A stretch of 64,000 nucleotides of DNA, taken from NCBI RefSeq assembly GCF_007559345.1, contig NZ_VMBH01000001.1, forward strand, positions 62,001 through 126,000, written 5' to 3'. Each line of letters opens with the position of its first letter. Within the stretch, counting starts at the first letter, position 1. Below are positions 45,432-56,561 of this stretch, in pieces. The notes beneath the pieces were generated by a model that did no database searches, was not told the DNA's origin, and was given only the letters and a program-made list of their open reading frames with translations. Both the position numbers and the translations under genes were made by a program. This stretch comes from Cardinium endosymbiont of Dermatophagoides farinae. Its GTDB lineage: Bacteria; Bacteroidota; Bacteroidia; Cytophagales; Amoebophilaceae.

Positions 45432-48400
45432 CTAACTATTATTTTCTTTTTTCTTAGTGTTAATAAGCGCTAATGCTTGTTTAGCTGCTTTTTCTAATGC
45501 TTTTCTTATCGCTGGGTCTAAGTATGTATGGGCCAATTGCACATCTATGGCCAGTGTTTCTTGGGCCATATGGTGTACCTCTGTTAGATGGATATAGCCT
45601 GCTGCATGACGTAAGTCATAGAGCCGCTCGGCGAGTTTGATGAAAAGAACAGAAAGCTGTATGTGGTCTTCCTTAAGCGCTTCTTTCAATCGGTTCTGTA
45701 CATACAGCAAAGAAGGATGGTCTAAGGCTTGGTGCTTGTCTATACCTACTAATACCTACTACATTCAATACAAAGGCATAAACCCCTAGGTTATAATGTT
45801 TCTTGATATATGAAAGGGGCAAACAGGTATGGCGCACCAACTCATAGAGCAAAGCGGCATAAATTACTTTAGGAGAATGAAAAACCCAGTCTACCACTAA
45901 TTCGGCAATGCCTACCGCGCGAACATAAAACAATTGACCCGAAGCATGTCGCTTAAAGCCAAAGTGCTGCCGCAATAATAAAAGCAAACTTGAAATCGTC
46001 TTTACACCAATAGGATCCTCTTCACACAAAGACTTGCAAACATAGTCATGGAATTTCATTAAGATTACCATAGATCGGCTTGCTCTTTTGGGGTGATCAG
46101 CGTTTCTACCGTCAAGCAATCTATAGGTAGTTTTGCGGTCATCTTATCGCGAATGGCAACATCATTAGGCAATACCAATAACATGGCCTTAGCATCAACA
46201 GGAGGCTTGAAATAGCCATAATGGGCAGTTACAATACTGGATAGGGTTTCCCGTTGAAGATCTATCAATGGTGGCGCCTCTTGTTTCCCTTGAGGGGCAT
46301 GTATTTACATCAGCATAGCACGCATCCACCTTGGGAAGGCCATCAGCAGCAGTACTAGCTTGGCTTACTATCAAAGCTGTAGCTTCAAAATCGATAAAGA
46401 TAGGAGCGCTATGGTCAATGGCGTCAGCTTGCGTAAATTTCAAAGTAGTGCCATGGAGTTGTATGCGCACAACTGGAGTGCTTTCTGGCTTACCAACTCG
46501 TAAAATAGCCTGAACCAATAAATAGACTATTTGATTGATATCACATACAATATGAGTAGCTAACCTCCTGCTCGGATGATGCATGCTTTCTACCAGTAGC
46601 CTAGGCGGATTAGATACCTCTTGGGACAAAGCCACTTCTACCTTACGGATCAGCTTATCAAAGGTAATTTCAGTAGGCTGGAGCAAGGCATGTTTTTTTG
46701 CCTTTTCCCTTCTATTGAAATAGAGTACCCAATCATATAGCTTATTAAAAATACTCTGAAAGTCCTGTTTATAAAGAGGAATGTTGTCATCTAAAAAGGA
46801 AATAGATTCCTCAATTTTATGCATTACCTGCGCTAAAATAGTGCCATAGCCTTTGTCCTTACCAACCGCAACAGTAGCAGGAACCATAGCCAAGTCATAA
46901 AGCGATGCTTTTAGCTTGCGGGATTGTCTAATCGATTCTTGATCTTTTAGATAAAGAATTTGGCTGGTACAACTACCTATTTTTACCTTAGAGCAAATAA
47001 TAATGACAAACAGCAATAAACTGGCTATAAATAGCGGAATAAAGAAGATAATAGTGCGAAAGACAATCCAATAGCAATAGGGTATAGCACCACTAATAAT
47101 GTGGTGGCTACCACCATTACACCCAAATAGAGCGGAAACAGCCATAAGATTAAGGCACAATGGGTCAAAGATAGGGATAGACTAAAAATCGGATCTACCA
47201 GATACCACCAGTGGCTGGTCAGATTTAAAGGAAGATAAATCGCCAAACCCATGAACCAACATAGACCAATCAACCAACTTGGAATGGACCTGATACCTTT
47301 AGCAATATCATAGAAAAATGGATAACCCAAACAACACGCTGCTCCAAAGAGTTGCAATATAAGCCAACAGCCATGATTGCTGCTAGGCGCTATAAAATAA
47401 GCCAGCAAGCTGGTAATGGCAAGATAAAATCCCATACATACCATTGTAGTATGGCTGGGTACTAACTTGATTAAGGTAAATTTTTTATTGTCCCAACCAT
47501 TTTTAATGGCTTCTTTCTGTGCTGGTCTTTGGCGTGCACCTGCTTGTTGCATCTGCTTAAACTCATTATCTGGTTTCACCCAACCGCTATTTTCTGGCTG
47601 CTTGAAGAGATAGTGAGCAGCCATCATCGCCAAGCCATTGGCTACCATAGCAAGGAAAGAGCCATCCATACCTGTAGAAGGTTCTACCCACTTATTCCAA
47701 GCCAAAATGGTCAGCACACCTACAGTCATGCCGATTAGGGCAGTACGGGCACTGCCTCGAAACCCAAAAATGGCTAAAATAAAAGGGGCAATTACTATGG
47801 GAACATAGCAGTTAAGCGCCCAATACATGAGTATCAATAAATCACTGCAGTAAAAAGCTAACGCCATTGACGATAAGCCTATCACCAATGTGGCCCACTT
47901 AGCCAATCGAAGTTGATTCACCTGCGCAAGTTTTTTAGAACCCCGTAGCTGCTCTAAGATATCATGGATGGACATAACAGCAGAGGCGTTTAAATTAGAA
48001 TCAGCTGTAGACATAGCCATAGCCAGTAAACTAATCGCAAGAAAAGCTTTAAAGATAGGAGGAATGCTATTGACTATATAGGCCCAAATTTCTGTACCTA
48101 CTAAATCCGGTGTGGCTACAAAAGCGAATATACCTATCAATATTATAAAGCTCCATATAACCGCACTACAAATGGTAACATAAGTAAACACGCTTCGAGC
48201 TTGGAGTGGACCAGAAGCCATATAGACCCGTTGTATGATAGATGGATACATACGACCTACCAGAAAAGATAACATCAATAATAGCATACGCATTAGCCCC
48301 GTACTGGAATAAAACAAGCTATTAAATTGAAATTTAGTATGTCCCTGTAGCAGGGAAATAATTTCTACAGTGGACTTACCTGTTTTAAGAAATATAAACC

Positions 48401-48986
48401 AAGCAAGCAGCGGAATAATGACCGCAAAGGTTATAAACTGTAATACATCAGTAAAGGTAACGGCACGAACGCCTCCAAAAGTGGAATAAAAAACAAGCAC
48501 TAAGGTAGAAATAATCGCAGCTATTCTAGGGTCAACTGTATCTATACACATGGTAATAGCCTTGGACATTGCAGTAATCTGCATCGTAACTGCAATGACA
48601 GCGTCACAGACACTAACCAAAGCGACCATAACCCTTGGATACTTACCATAAATACTACCTATCGTTTCTGCTATAGAGAGATGCTTCATAAATGGCCCCA
48701 TACGTAAGGCTAGCTTACCAATCAGATATGCATCCAAACAGGTTAACAAGGTAACGGCTATCCACCAGAGGCCAAGATTATAAACAGATTCTACAGTACG
48801 CAACAACCCGCCTCCACTATAAGCAGTAGCCAATACGGTGGCTACCAAAGTAGCTGTAGCAAATTGCTTATTCCCCACAGCATGCTCCCGAAAGGTGGTT
48901 TTTTGCCTACTAAAGTAGATACCTACCACCAAGGTTAACAACAAAAAAGCCCCTATAAGGAGAATAGAGATATCAAAGCAGATCAT
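45432..48986 (-). pseudogene. decayed paralogue of the symporter-kinase-HD fusion
   Basis: From 48986 (MICFDISILLIGAFLLLTLV) it follows the intact protein at 35.8-39.4 kb, with the symporter core intact to about 47060. The rest is spread over four more frames: the kinase-like region (47060-46270), then about 46268-46075, then the HD-like part (46075-45745: FKRHASGQLFYVRAVGIAEL), then the end from 45710 (MLYVQNRLKEALKEDHIQLS). One break near 45745 is explained by a tandem duplication of about 10 bp (GTAGGTATTA). The symporter half might still be made alone. Confidence 0.85.
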
Positions 48987-49099
48987 ATAACAAACAAATT
49001 AAGAAGATTGATAAAGAACATTAGATCAGCATCTATAATATAATGATACCATTTTTTTGTATCAATCAAAAAAAAAGAAGCCGTATGCTTACGCATGGG

Positions 49100-49504
49100 T
49101 TAACCCGATTGGCCTTGACGCAGTTGTAAAAGTGCTTCAGCTGCTACAGCTTCAGGCTGACTTAAACGAATGGGAATGGGTAAAATGGGTGACAACAGCT
49201 TGTTTCCCTGTTTATCATCAGAAAAAGACATACGACTTACTTCTTCGCGCGTAGGGGATACAGGACGAAATTCATATGGCGCAGGTGATTCAGCTTGCTT
49301 ATCTCCATTTGTTTGCTCTAGACCATTAAAGATGTGCACAATTACTGGAGACTGGAGGCTATAGCTATGATTAGGATTGGAACTATGTTTAAGTTTCAAC
49401 AATTTATTAGCCTTTGAATAAACGAGCGTTTTACCTCTCTTTATATTACTTTTTTTAATTAGTTTTTCTTTGCTGAGGCCCATAGATGATTGATGATGGT
49501 ACAT
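49100..49504 (-). CDS. hypothetical protein
   Basis: 134 residues with no signal or membrane segment that I can support. A basic N-terminal third (LSKEKLIKKSNIKRGKTLVY) is followed by a polar stretch with SPAPYEFRPVSPTREEVSRM and a Gln/Ala-rich end. No family is recognised. It lies in a gap between the ankyrin lipoprotein gene and the decayed fusion gene. The frame overlaps a smaller open frame on the plus strand, so the call is uncertain. Confidence 0.35.
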   Translation of the reverse strand: MYHHQSSMGLSKEKLIKKSNIKRGKTLVYSKANKLLKLKHSSNPNHSYSLQSPVIVHIFNGLEQTNGDKQAESPAPYEFRPVSPTREEVSRMSFSDDKQGNKLLSPILPIPIRLSQPEAVAAEALLQLRQGQSG

Positions 49505-49616
49505 ATAACTAGGGCATTCTATTTTATTTATTACACCCAGTTAGTTCCACTGTACAAAAACATAGCAGCGCTATAAATGGACTGATTGGCATGTTTCTTT
49601 ATAAGCAATGCATGTA

Positions 49617-49695
49617 CTACTTTTTACTTGATAAAGGAGTATACAAAAAAATAAAGCCCTGTACAAAAAGCTGCAACTTTTTATACAGAGCTGTT
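49617..49695. repeat. diverged hairpin, possible terminator
   Basis: The arms CTGTACAAAAAGCTGCAACT and the facing TTTTTATACAG form an imperfect stem that resembles family 2. It lies just after the ankyrin gene stop (49705, minus strand) and could terminate it. Confidence 0.5.
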
Positions 49696-49704
49696 GCCGG
49701 TCGG

Positions 49705-50958
49705 CTAACTGGTCAATATGCTTTCATTATGAGAGGTTTCTAAACCAGACCCATACCCTTCGTCTGGTTCGCTATCACCATTGTCTTTGCTAACATCTTG
49801 ATATATTTTGCTACCATATCGGTTCTTGATATAAGAGACGAGTTTCTTGCGTTGAGCTACATAGTCTCTAACGTCTTTTGAATCGCTACCATATTTCTCC
49901 TCGATATAGGAAAGATGTCTTATATAGGCCACGTACTGAATAACTTTATCTGAATCTATAGGATATTGCTTCTTGATATAACTCCAGACTATACCACGCA
50001 GTTCAGCACCATACTGCTTGCTAATTATATAGCCATCTTGTATGTCATCAATTTCCCGCACAATGGTGTTAAGCTGTTCAAGATCTAAGCGAACAGGTAA
50101 AGCATCTAAAATAGTTTTAAACATTTTGCTACCTTGAACAAATACGGTTGAGATTTGGACCTTACTATTATTCAATAACTCTGCAAAATCACTATGCTTA
50201 CGTAAATAAGCACACGAAAATACAGAACCTCTCTTACAAGTTTTAAACAACTCGGCAATTGCCCGATCTGCATCCAACTTATCTATTATTCGAGCAAATA
50301 CTATTCTAAACATTTTTGGACTCTTGTAACGAGCAGTCAAATGCATTGGTGTTCTACACTTCTTATCTTTCATAAGTAACCCCTTTAAAGGAAGCTTTTC
50401 TGCTAAGAACCTTAGGGCATTAATATCACCACGTTTAATGAGTAGATGCAGTACGGTGCTTCCCGTTTCATCCTGCATATATAAATCCTCTAGCGCAGGC
50501 GTATGTTCCTTCAATAGGAAATGAACTATTTTTTCATGCTTATACCTAAATGATAGCGTATCCTTATGCTTCAGTGCCAACATTAAAGCCTTGACCACTT
50601 CCTTAGAGGTAATGGATGGATACTCCTGTATTAAAGATTTAACCAATAGAAAATTACATTTTTTTACAGCCTCGAAAAAAGCATTTTGCCCATTGAAGTC
50701 AGGCGATTCTTCTGAAAGTATTTTACGTGTTTTTTTCTGCAGCTCCTCCAACTTAACACTATCTAATACCTTACCTTGGGATGCAGGTAATTGATGCCAG
50801 TAACCATAACAGGGCTTGCCAAGAGCAGTCACTCCCTGCCCCTTATTACTTACACAAGATGTAGTTTGTACAGCAACTAAAAGTGACAAAGCCGCAATCT
50901 TTTTTGAGGCGCATCCGCAGGACTTAGGATGATCCATTTTTTTGCAATATTTATCCAT
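49705..50958 (-). CDS. ankyrin-repeat lipoprotein
   Basis: 417 residues from the ATG at 50958 (a further ATG lies at 50937; the frame is open to 51012). Lipoprotein signal KKIAALSLLVAVQTTSC. Ankyrin-like repeats lie between about residues 80 and 250 (NGQNAFFEAVKKCNFLLVKS; TGSTVLHLLIKRGDINALRF; CRTPMHLTARYKSPKMFRIV). The C-terminal half has helical segments with three 'YISKQYG/YIEEKYG'-like repeats and ends in an acidic tail (DNGDSEPDEGYGSGLETSHN). Probably secreted or surface-exposed. Partner unknown. Confidence 0.85.
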   Translation of the reverse strand: MDKYCKKMDHPKSCGCASKKIAALSLLVAVQTTSCVSNKGQGVTALGKPCYGYWHQLPASQGKVLDSVKLEELQKKTRKILSEESPDFNGQNAFFEAVKKCNFLLVKSLIQEYPSITSKEVVKALMLALKHKDTLSFRYKHEKIVHFLLKEHTPALEDLYMQDETGSTVLHLLIKRGDINALRFLAEKLPLKGLLMKDKKCRTPMHLTARYKSPKMFRIVFARIIDKLDADRAIAELFKTCKRGSVFSCAYLRKHSDFAELLNNSKVQISTVFVQGSKMFKTILDALPVRLDLEQLNTIVREIDDIQDGYIISKQYGAELRGIVWSYIKKQYPIDSDKVIQYVAYIRHLSYIEEKYGSDSKDVRDYVAQRKKLVSYIKNRYGSKIYQDVSKDNGDSEPDEGYGSGLETSHNESILTS

Positions 50959-51159
50959 TGTTTTGTTTTTTTTTAATGATAGGATACTACTCCCCCCGCT
51001 GCACTTACCCAACAGATCCGGTTATATAGACACGCCAAAATGGTACGAATAGACCAATCAAGGCAGAGGAATCACCGTAACGAATAAGCAGCAGCCGTTT
51101 GGCAGTAGTATGCTTTTGAACTTAATTGAACTTGTTTGAACTTGGGTTATGAAGACCCT

Positions 51160-51286
51160 AGACCTTCTGCAAAACCTATTGCTAAATGGCAATTTTGTGG
51201 TCTATGCTCCTCAAATACATTTAGTATTCTGACGACTGCGCTTCTCCTAAAAACTGCTGATCACAAATAGGTTTTCCAGAAGGTCT
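51160..51286 (-). repeat. MITE copy M (short form)
   Basis: 127 bp, intact ends. The flanks CCT and AAT do not match. Confidence 0.9.
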
Positions 51287-51532
51287 AATACCACTCAAAC
51301 CATAGTGTAGTATACTATAATTTATGTTATAATCAAAACCTGAAATGGTTGTCCGTCGTACGTTCAGCACTGTGACAGAAAACGCGTTTTTTCTAGTTTT
51401 TTACTAAAAATTTAGGGCAAAAAAATTAGGCGTTTATGATAAAAATTTGTCCTAAAATCATGTATGTGTTCAATATTATAGCCATAGTAGGAAAATGCCC
51501 CTGTAAAAAGTTGCGATTAGAAAGCAGAGCCG
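51287..51532. other. gene-free stretch
   Basis: AT-rich, with a short inverted pair AAAACGCGTTTT near 51380. No gene or RNA supported. Confidence 0.4.
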
Positions 51533-51745
51533 TAATACTAGCCGCAAATAAGGAAAAACGCGCCCTTGAAAAAAGTTACGATCAGAAAGTGCAGCTTACA
51601 GATGATTAGGAAAAACAGATTCCTTTCAAGCCCGCGCAGCGGGCGGTTCCTGTTTTTCCATCTGTAAGCTGCACTTTCAGCAACTTTTTTCAAGGGCGCT
51701 TGATTTTTTGGCTACTTTTTTATCAAGCAAAAAGTAGCATACAAA
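51533..51745. repeat. hairpin repeat family 2, long copy, inverted orientation
   Basis: Arms CGCCCTTGAAAAAAGTT and AACTTTTTTCAAGGGCG, inner arms AAAGTGCAGCTTACAGATG and CATCTGTAAGCTGCACTTT, and a loop with GCCCGCGCAGCGGGC. It lies just after the stop codon of the divIC-like gene (minus strand). Confidence 0.8.
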
Positions 51746-51758
51746 TTCCATCCCTTCC

Positions 51759-52064
51759 CTACTTCCCTACAATAACATATACATCTTCTTTTTCTCGCTT
51801 CATATAATATTTTTCACGCGCAAGCTGTTCTAAGAAATCAATATTATGCACCAATTCTTTTTTGTCTTTTTTGATTTGCTGAATCTGAACAGTATAATCG
51901 ACTACATCTGTTTGCAATTTTTGCCAGCGTCTGTACAACCTACATTGTTCAAATACATTTTGATCATCAAAAAAGAGCATCCATAGCGCAAATAAGATGG
52001 TTGAAACAAAATAAGGATCTAATACTATTTTTTTAATGGGCTGAATTGTATTTTTATAGCGCAT
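51759..52064 (-). CDS. FtsB/DivIC-family septum formation protein
   Basis: 101 residues. One hydrophobic segment near the start (PYFVSTILFALWMLFF), then a coiled coil (YTVQIQQIKKDKKELVHNID) and the conserved ending FLEQLAREKYYMKREKEDVY. This is the pattern of FtsB/DivIC, which links early and late division proteins. It follows sufB on the same strand by about 40 bp. Confidence 0.85.
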   Translation of the reverse strand: MRYKNTIQPIKKIVLDPYFVSTILFALWMLFFDDQNVFEQCRLYRRWQKLQTDVVDYTVQIQQIKKDKKELVHNIDFLEQLAREKYYMKREKEDVYVIVGK

Positions 52065-52105
52065 AACAAGCCAAAAAGGTAAGGATAGATGGAGAACAAA
52101 TCGCT

Positions 52106-53554
52106 TTAACCTACACTACCTTCTAAGGTAAGTGCCAGTAGTTTTTGGGCCTCTACAGCAAACTCCATGGGCAACTGGTTGAGTACTTCTTTGCAGTAGC
52201 CATTGACAATAAGTGCAATGGCGTTTTCATGATCAATGCCACGTTGGTTACAATAAAAAAGCTGGTCTTCGCTAATTTTAGAGGTAGTGGCTTCATGCGC
52301 TACCTTCCCGGTTGGGTTTTTTACCTCTATATAAGGGAAGGTATGGGCACCACAACTATTGCCAATCAATAAAGAGTCGCACTGAGAAAAATTAGTAGCA
52401 TGGGTTGCGCCAGCTGCAAGCTTGACCAACCCTCTATAGCTATTGCTGGACTGGTCAGCTGCAATGCCTTTGGCTACAATGCGACTCTTGGTATGCTTAC
52501 CTAAGTGAATCATCTTTGTTCCTGTATCTGCTTGCTGTTTGTTCTTGGTGACTGCTACAGAGTAAAATTCACCGACTGAATGGTCGCCCTTTAAAATGCA
52601 ACTAGGATACTTCCAGGTAATGGCTGAGCCTGTTTCTACTTGTGTCCAGGAAATTTTAGCATGCGCACCGGCACAAAGACCTCTTTTGGTTACAAAATTA
52701 TAGACTCCGCCTACACCATCTTTATCGCCTGGATACCAGTTTTGCACAGTAGCATATTTTACATGGGCGCATTTTTCAGCATAAATCTCTACTACAGCGG
52801 CATGTAACTGGTGCTCATCCCGCATAGGGGCGGTGCATCCTTCTAAGTAGCTAACATAGGCATCGTCTTCCGCTACAATTAAAGTGCGCTCAAATTGACC
52901 GGTATTGGTGGCATTGATCCGAAAATAGGTAGAAAGCTCCATAGGACAATGGACGCCCTTGGGAATGTAACAAAAGGAACCATCACTAAATACAGCAGTG
53001 TTAAGGGCAGCAAAGTAATTGTCAGTCATGGGGACTACCTTGCCTAGGTATTTTTGAACCAAATCGGGATGGTTTTGAACCGCTTCAGTAAAGGAACAAA
53101 AAATAATGCCTAGCCTGTTTAAGGTGTCTTTAAAGGTAGTTGCAACGGAAACACTATCCAATACCACATCCATGGCTACACCGGTTAGCCTTTTTTGCTC
53201 CTCTAAGGAAATCCCTAAGCGCTTAAAAGTGGCCAAAAGCGCTGGATCAGCCTCTTCTAAGCTGTTTAACTGCATTTTCTGCTTAGGTGCTGCATAATAA
53301 ATAATATTTTGGTAATCTATAGGCGGATAGCTAACCTTTGCCCAGGTAGGTTCTTTTAATGTGGATAGATGATAAAAAGCTTGCAAACGCCGCTTTAGCA
53401 ACCAGTCTGGTTCATTTTTTTTCTCGGCAATCAAACGAATGGTCGCTTCTGTTAAACCCTTTGGAATGGCATCTACAGGAATATTGCTCTCAAAGCCATA
53501 TGGGTAATCAGATGAATGAATAATAGTTCGTATATCTTGTTCTTCTTTTGCCAT
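52106..53554 (-). CDS. sufB: Fe-S cluster assembly protein SufB
   Basis: 482 residues, the length of SufB. The conserved core is clear: [60 protein letters not shown], and near the end the [20 protein letters not shown] motif. SufB is the scaffold of the SUF system that builds clusters with SufC and SufD. No sufC, sufD or sufS gene adjoins it, unlike the usual operon, so they must be elsewhere. The gene is intact. Confidence 0.97.
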   Translation of the reverse strand: MAKEEQDIRTIIHSSDYPYGFESNIPVDAIPKGLTEATIRLIAEKKNEPDWLLKRRLQAFYHLSTLKEPTWAKVSYPPIDYQNIIYYAAPKQKMQLNSLEEADPALLATFKRLGISLEEQKRLTGVAMDVVLDSVSVATTFKDTLNRLGIIFCSFTEAVQNHPDLVQKYLGKVVPMTDNYFAALNTAVFSDGSFCYIPKGVHCPMELSTYFRINATNTGQFERTLIVAEDDAYVSYLEGCTAPMRDEHQLHAAVVEIYAEKCAHVKYATVQNWYPGDKDGVGGVYNFVTKRGLCAGAHAKISWTQVETGSAITWKYPSCILKGDHSVGEFYSVAVTKNKQQADTGTKMIHLGKHTKSRIVAKGIAADQSSNSYRGLVKLAAGATHATNFSQCDSLLIGNSCGAHTFPYIEVKNPTGKVAHEATTSKISEDQLFYCNQRGIDHENAIALIVNGYCKEVLNQLPMEFAVEAQKLLALTLEGSVG

Positions 53555-53583
53555 AATATATCTAAATAAATGCCTATTCCCTT

Positions 53584-53721
53584 AGACCTCCTGCGAAACC
53601 TATTGCTAAATGGCAATTTTGGCGCTTGTCTATGCTCCTCAAATCCAGCTAAGTATTCTGCGGCGCTCGACTACGCTTCTCCTAAAAATTTCTCACCACA
53701 AATAGGTTTCGCAGAAAGGTT
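53584..53721 (-). repeat. MITE copy N (diverged)
   Basis: 138 bp. The ends are altered (AGACCTCCTGCGAAACC; GGTTTCGCAGAAAGG) but still complementary, so the changes preserve pairing. It ends 3 bp from the rnc stop codon and lies between rnc and sufB. Confidence 0.85.
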
Positions 53722-53724
53722 TTT

Positions 53725-54462
53725 TTATTCTGCTGTTGCCTGTTCTGTATATTGCAAGGCTTGCTGGGCAGCCATTTGTTCGGCACATTTTTTGGTTCTA
53801 CCCGTTCCTTCTCCCATCACTTTTTCATCTATAATCACCTGAGCAGTAAATTCTTTATAGTGCTCATACTGTTTCTCCTCAAGAATCCTAAAAATTACTT
53901 GAAGGTGATGTTTATGTGCCCACTGAATAATCCTGTTCTTAAAGTTGGTATCATGTTCTATCAGCTCTTTTAGGCTTATATAATTGACGATAAGCCGCTC
54001 AATAACAAATTTCTGACAGCGTTCATACCCATGATCTAAATAAACCGCACCAATCAAGGCTTCTAATGCATTGCCATAAATAAATTTATGGCCACTTCGT
54101 TTTACAAGATTGCTATCGTAATGCAATAGCTTGTCTAAATGAATCTTGCGTGCGAGCCCATTTAAGGAATCCCTATTGACGAGCCTTGACCGTATATCTG
54201 TTAAAAAGCCCTCTTCTTTTAAAGGATATTTCTTGAAGAGATAGTCTGCAATAATTGCAGATAATATAGCATCTCCTAGAAACTCGAGCCGTTCATTGGA
54301 GGTATGCCCCTCCTCTATAGAGCTATGCTGAAGGGCTACCTTATATAAGGCTAGATTTAAAGGAGTCATTCCAGTAGTAGCTCTTACAAAAGAGACCAAC
54401 TGTTGCGTAGCAGGATCTTTCTTTATAAAAAAGTAATGGAGTAAACTTAGGAGTCTTCCCAT
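53725..54462 (-). CDS. rnc: ribonuclease III
   Basis: 245 residues. The RNase III signature ERLEFLGDAILSAIIADYLF, with catalytic acidic residues, is near residue 58, and GNALEALIGAVYLDHG follows; the C-terminal double-stranded-RNA-binding domain (EFTAQVIIDEKVMGEGTGRT, then KKCAEQMAAQQAL) is complete. It processes rRNA precursors. Its start overlaps the fabF end by 16 bp, as is common in Bacteroidota. Confidence 0.96.
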   Translation of the reverse strand: MGRLLSLLHYFFIKKDPATQQLVSFVRATTGMTPLNLALYKVALQHSSIEEGHTSNERLEFLGDAILSAIIADYLFKKYPLKEEGFLTDIRSRLVNRDSLNGLARKIHLDKLLHYDSNLVKRSGHKFIYGNALEALIGAVYLDHGYERCQKFVIERLIVNYISLKELIEHDTNFKNRIIQWAHKHHLQVIFRILEEKQYEHYKEFTAQVIIDEKVMGEGTGRTKKCAEQMAAQQALQYTEQATAE

Positions 54463-55697
54463 CTTTTAAAGATTATAGAAACGTTATGTCCACCAAAACC
54501 AAATGCATTGTTTTGCGCAAATAAGATGGATCTTTTTTCTGCTTGATGTAAAGTTAAATTGATCTGTGGATCAATGGCTTCATCTAATACTTTATGGTTA
54601 ATGGTTGGCGGTACTACTTGATGCGATAATGCTAAAACAGTGGCAATAGACTCTATGGCGCCGGCTGCACCTAGCAAGTGGCCGGTCATCGACTTGGTCG
54701 AGCTAATGTTAAGCTTATAGGCATGGGCACCAAATACATGCTGAATGGCCTCTATCTCATTGACATCACCCAATGGGGTACTGGTTCCATGGGCATTAAT
54801 GTAGTCTATAGCCTCTGGTGAAAGACCAGCACTGGCTAATGCACGTTGCAATGCTAAAATTACACCTCCCATATCTGGTGCAGTAATATGATGGGCGTCT
54901 GCAGACATCCCTACGCCGACTACTTCGGCGTAAATTTTAGCGTTTCTTTTTTGGGCATGGGCGTACGACTCAAGGACTAAAGCACCTGCTCCTTCTCCCA
55001 TCACAAAACCATCTCTTGTCTTATCAAAGGGACGTGAAGCGGTTAAGTAGTCTTCATTGCGCGTAGAGAGGGCTTTTAATGCATTGAATCCAGCAACGCC
55101 TAATTGAATAATAGGCGCTTCTGAGCCACCTGCTACTACTACATCTGCATCGCCTAATTTAATCAATTGAAAAGCAGTTACTATAGCGTTTACTGCAGAG
55201 GCACATGCAGCTACTGTGGCAAAGTTGGGCCCCTTAAATCCATACTTAATGGACAAGTGGCCAGAAGGAATATCTGGTATAATCTTGGGAATAAAAAAAG
55301 GATTAATCCTGGGATCCATACCATTCCGGAAAAATTCTAAAATGGTTGTTTCTATCGTACCTAAACCACCTATACCAGAGCCCCAAACGACCCCTACACG
55401 TTCTTTATCTACTAAAGGGGTGATGAGCCCGGCATCGTGTATGGCTTCATCTCCAGCTACCATAGCATACTGGGCAAATGGATCCATCCGCCTCACATCT
55501 TTTGCATCAAGGTAGTTATGAGGGTCATACTCTTTTAAGATACAAGCAAACTTGGTTTTATGCTTAGCAGTATCAAAGCTAGTGATGGGCGCTGCACCAC
55601 TTTGACCAGAAACCAGACCATTCCAATATGCCTCAACATTGCTGCCAATTGGTGTGAGGGCACCTAATCCTGTAATAACTACGCTTGTGGGTAACAT
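54447..55697 (-). CDS. fabF: beta-ketoacyl-ACP synthase II
   Basis: 416 residues. Active-site Cys in TVAACASAVNAIVTAF, the His residues in NAHGTSTPLGD and STKSMTGHLLGAAG, and the C-terminal NAFGFGGHN. It elongates acyl chains in type II fatty acid synthesis. It lies between acpP and rnc in one tight cluster on the minus strand. Confidence 0.97.
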   Translation of the reverse strand: MLPTSVVITGLGALTPIGSNVEAYWNGLVSGQSGAAPITSFDTAKHKTKFACILKEYDPHNYLDAKDVRRMDPFAQYAMVAGDEAIHDAGLITPLVDKERVGVVWGSGIGGLGTIETTILEFFRNGMDPRINPFFIPKIIPDIPSGHLSIKYGFKGPNFATVAACASAVNAIVTAFQLIKLGDADVVVAGGSEAPIIQLGVAGFNALKALSTRNEDYLTASRPFDKTRDGFVMGEGAGALVLESYAHAQKRNAKIYAEVVGVGMSADAHHITAPDMGGVILALQRALASAGLSPEAIDYINAHGTSTPLGDVNEIEAIQHVFGAHAYKLNISSTKSMTGHLLGAAGAIESIATVLALSHQVVPPTINHKVLDEAIDPQINLTLHQAEKRSILFAQNNAFGFGGHNVSIIFKRWEDS

Positions 55698-55709
55698 AAA
55701 AAAGGTAAG

Positions 55710-55964
55710 CTAAGTCTTGCGTTGCGCTAAGGTCTTTTCTAAATAATCTACCACACTACCCACGGTTTGTAGCTTGGCAGCTTCATCATCTTTAATGTGT
55801 ACATCAAACGCTCTCTCAAGCTCCATAACCAATTCAACTTGGTCTAGAGAATCGGCACCTAGGTCATTTGCAAAATGGGCCGTAAGCACAACCTCTTGAG
55901 GCGAAACATTTAGCTTGTCAACAACAACGGCTACTACTGTAGCCATAATATCTTCCCTATTCAT
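55710..55964 (-). CDS. acpP: acyl carrier protein
   Basis: 84 residues, highly acidic. The phosphopantetheine attachment site is the Ser in FANDLGADSLDQVELVMELE. It carries growing acyl chains. It is 6 bp from rpsP upstream and 12 bp from fabF downstream, so all are probably one transcript. Confidence 0.97.
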   Translation of the reverse strand: MNREDIMATVVAVVVDKLNVSPQEVVLTAHFANDLGADSLDQVELVMELERAFDVHIKDDEAAKLQTVGSVVDYLEKTLAQRKT

Positions 55965-55970
55965 TTAAAT

Positions 55971-56327
55971 TTAATTAACTAATTTTATTTTTTTTACCCG
56001 CTCTGCCTTCCAACTAGCAAATTTTTCATCCGCCCGCGCTTGGGTAATGGCTCCTTTTATAACACCTACTTGAAGATGCTTTTTTAACATTACACCTTGC
56101 TTAGACAAAAGACTCCTAACCGTATCAGTTGGTTGTGCACCCTGAAAAAGCCATTTCAATGCGCTTGCCTCATCAAGCTTAACCGTTGCAGGGGCTGTGT
56201 TTGGATTATAATTCCCAATTTTTTCTATAAAACGACCATCTCGTGGTGAGCGTGCATCAGCTATAACGATGTCATACTCTGCCAGATGCCTTCTTCCGCA
56301 TCTAGCTAATCTAATTTTTACAGCCAT
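55971..56327 (-). CDS. rpsP: 30S ribosomal protein S16
   Basis: 118 residues. The typical start [20 protein letters not shown], then [18 protein letters not shown] and [20 protein letters not shown], identify S16; the C-terminal extension is common in Bacteroidota. First gene of the rpsP-acpP-fabF-rnc cluster. Confidence 0.96.
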   Translation of the reverse strand: MAVKIRLARCGRRHLAEYDIVIADARSPRDGRFIEKIGNYNPNTAPATVKLDEASALKWLFQGAQPTDTVRSLLSKQGVMLKKHLQVGVIKGAITQARADEKFASWKAERVKKIKLVN

Positions 56328-56380
56328 ATCGTATTATTACCTTTCTAGCGAATTTCGCTTGCAAATAAGTTCATGTGATT

Positions 56381-56516
56381 AGACCTTCTGTAAAACCTAT
56401 TTCTAATGGCAATTTTGGTGCCGAAGCTTGTCTATGCTCCTCAAATACATTTAGTATTCTGGTGACTGCGCTTCTCCTAAAAACTGCTGATCACAAATAG
56501 GTTTTGAAGAAGGTCT
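56381..56516 (-). repeat. MITE copy O (mixed form)
   Basis: 136 bp. One half has the long-form GTGCCGAAGCTTGTC insert and the other the short form. The flanks ATT and CTA do not match. It lies between rpmA and rpsP. Confidence 0.88.
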
Positions 56517-56561
56517 CTAGTTTTTGCACCTGTACAGGAGCAAGTGTGAAGCAATAATGGA

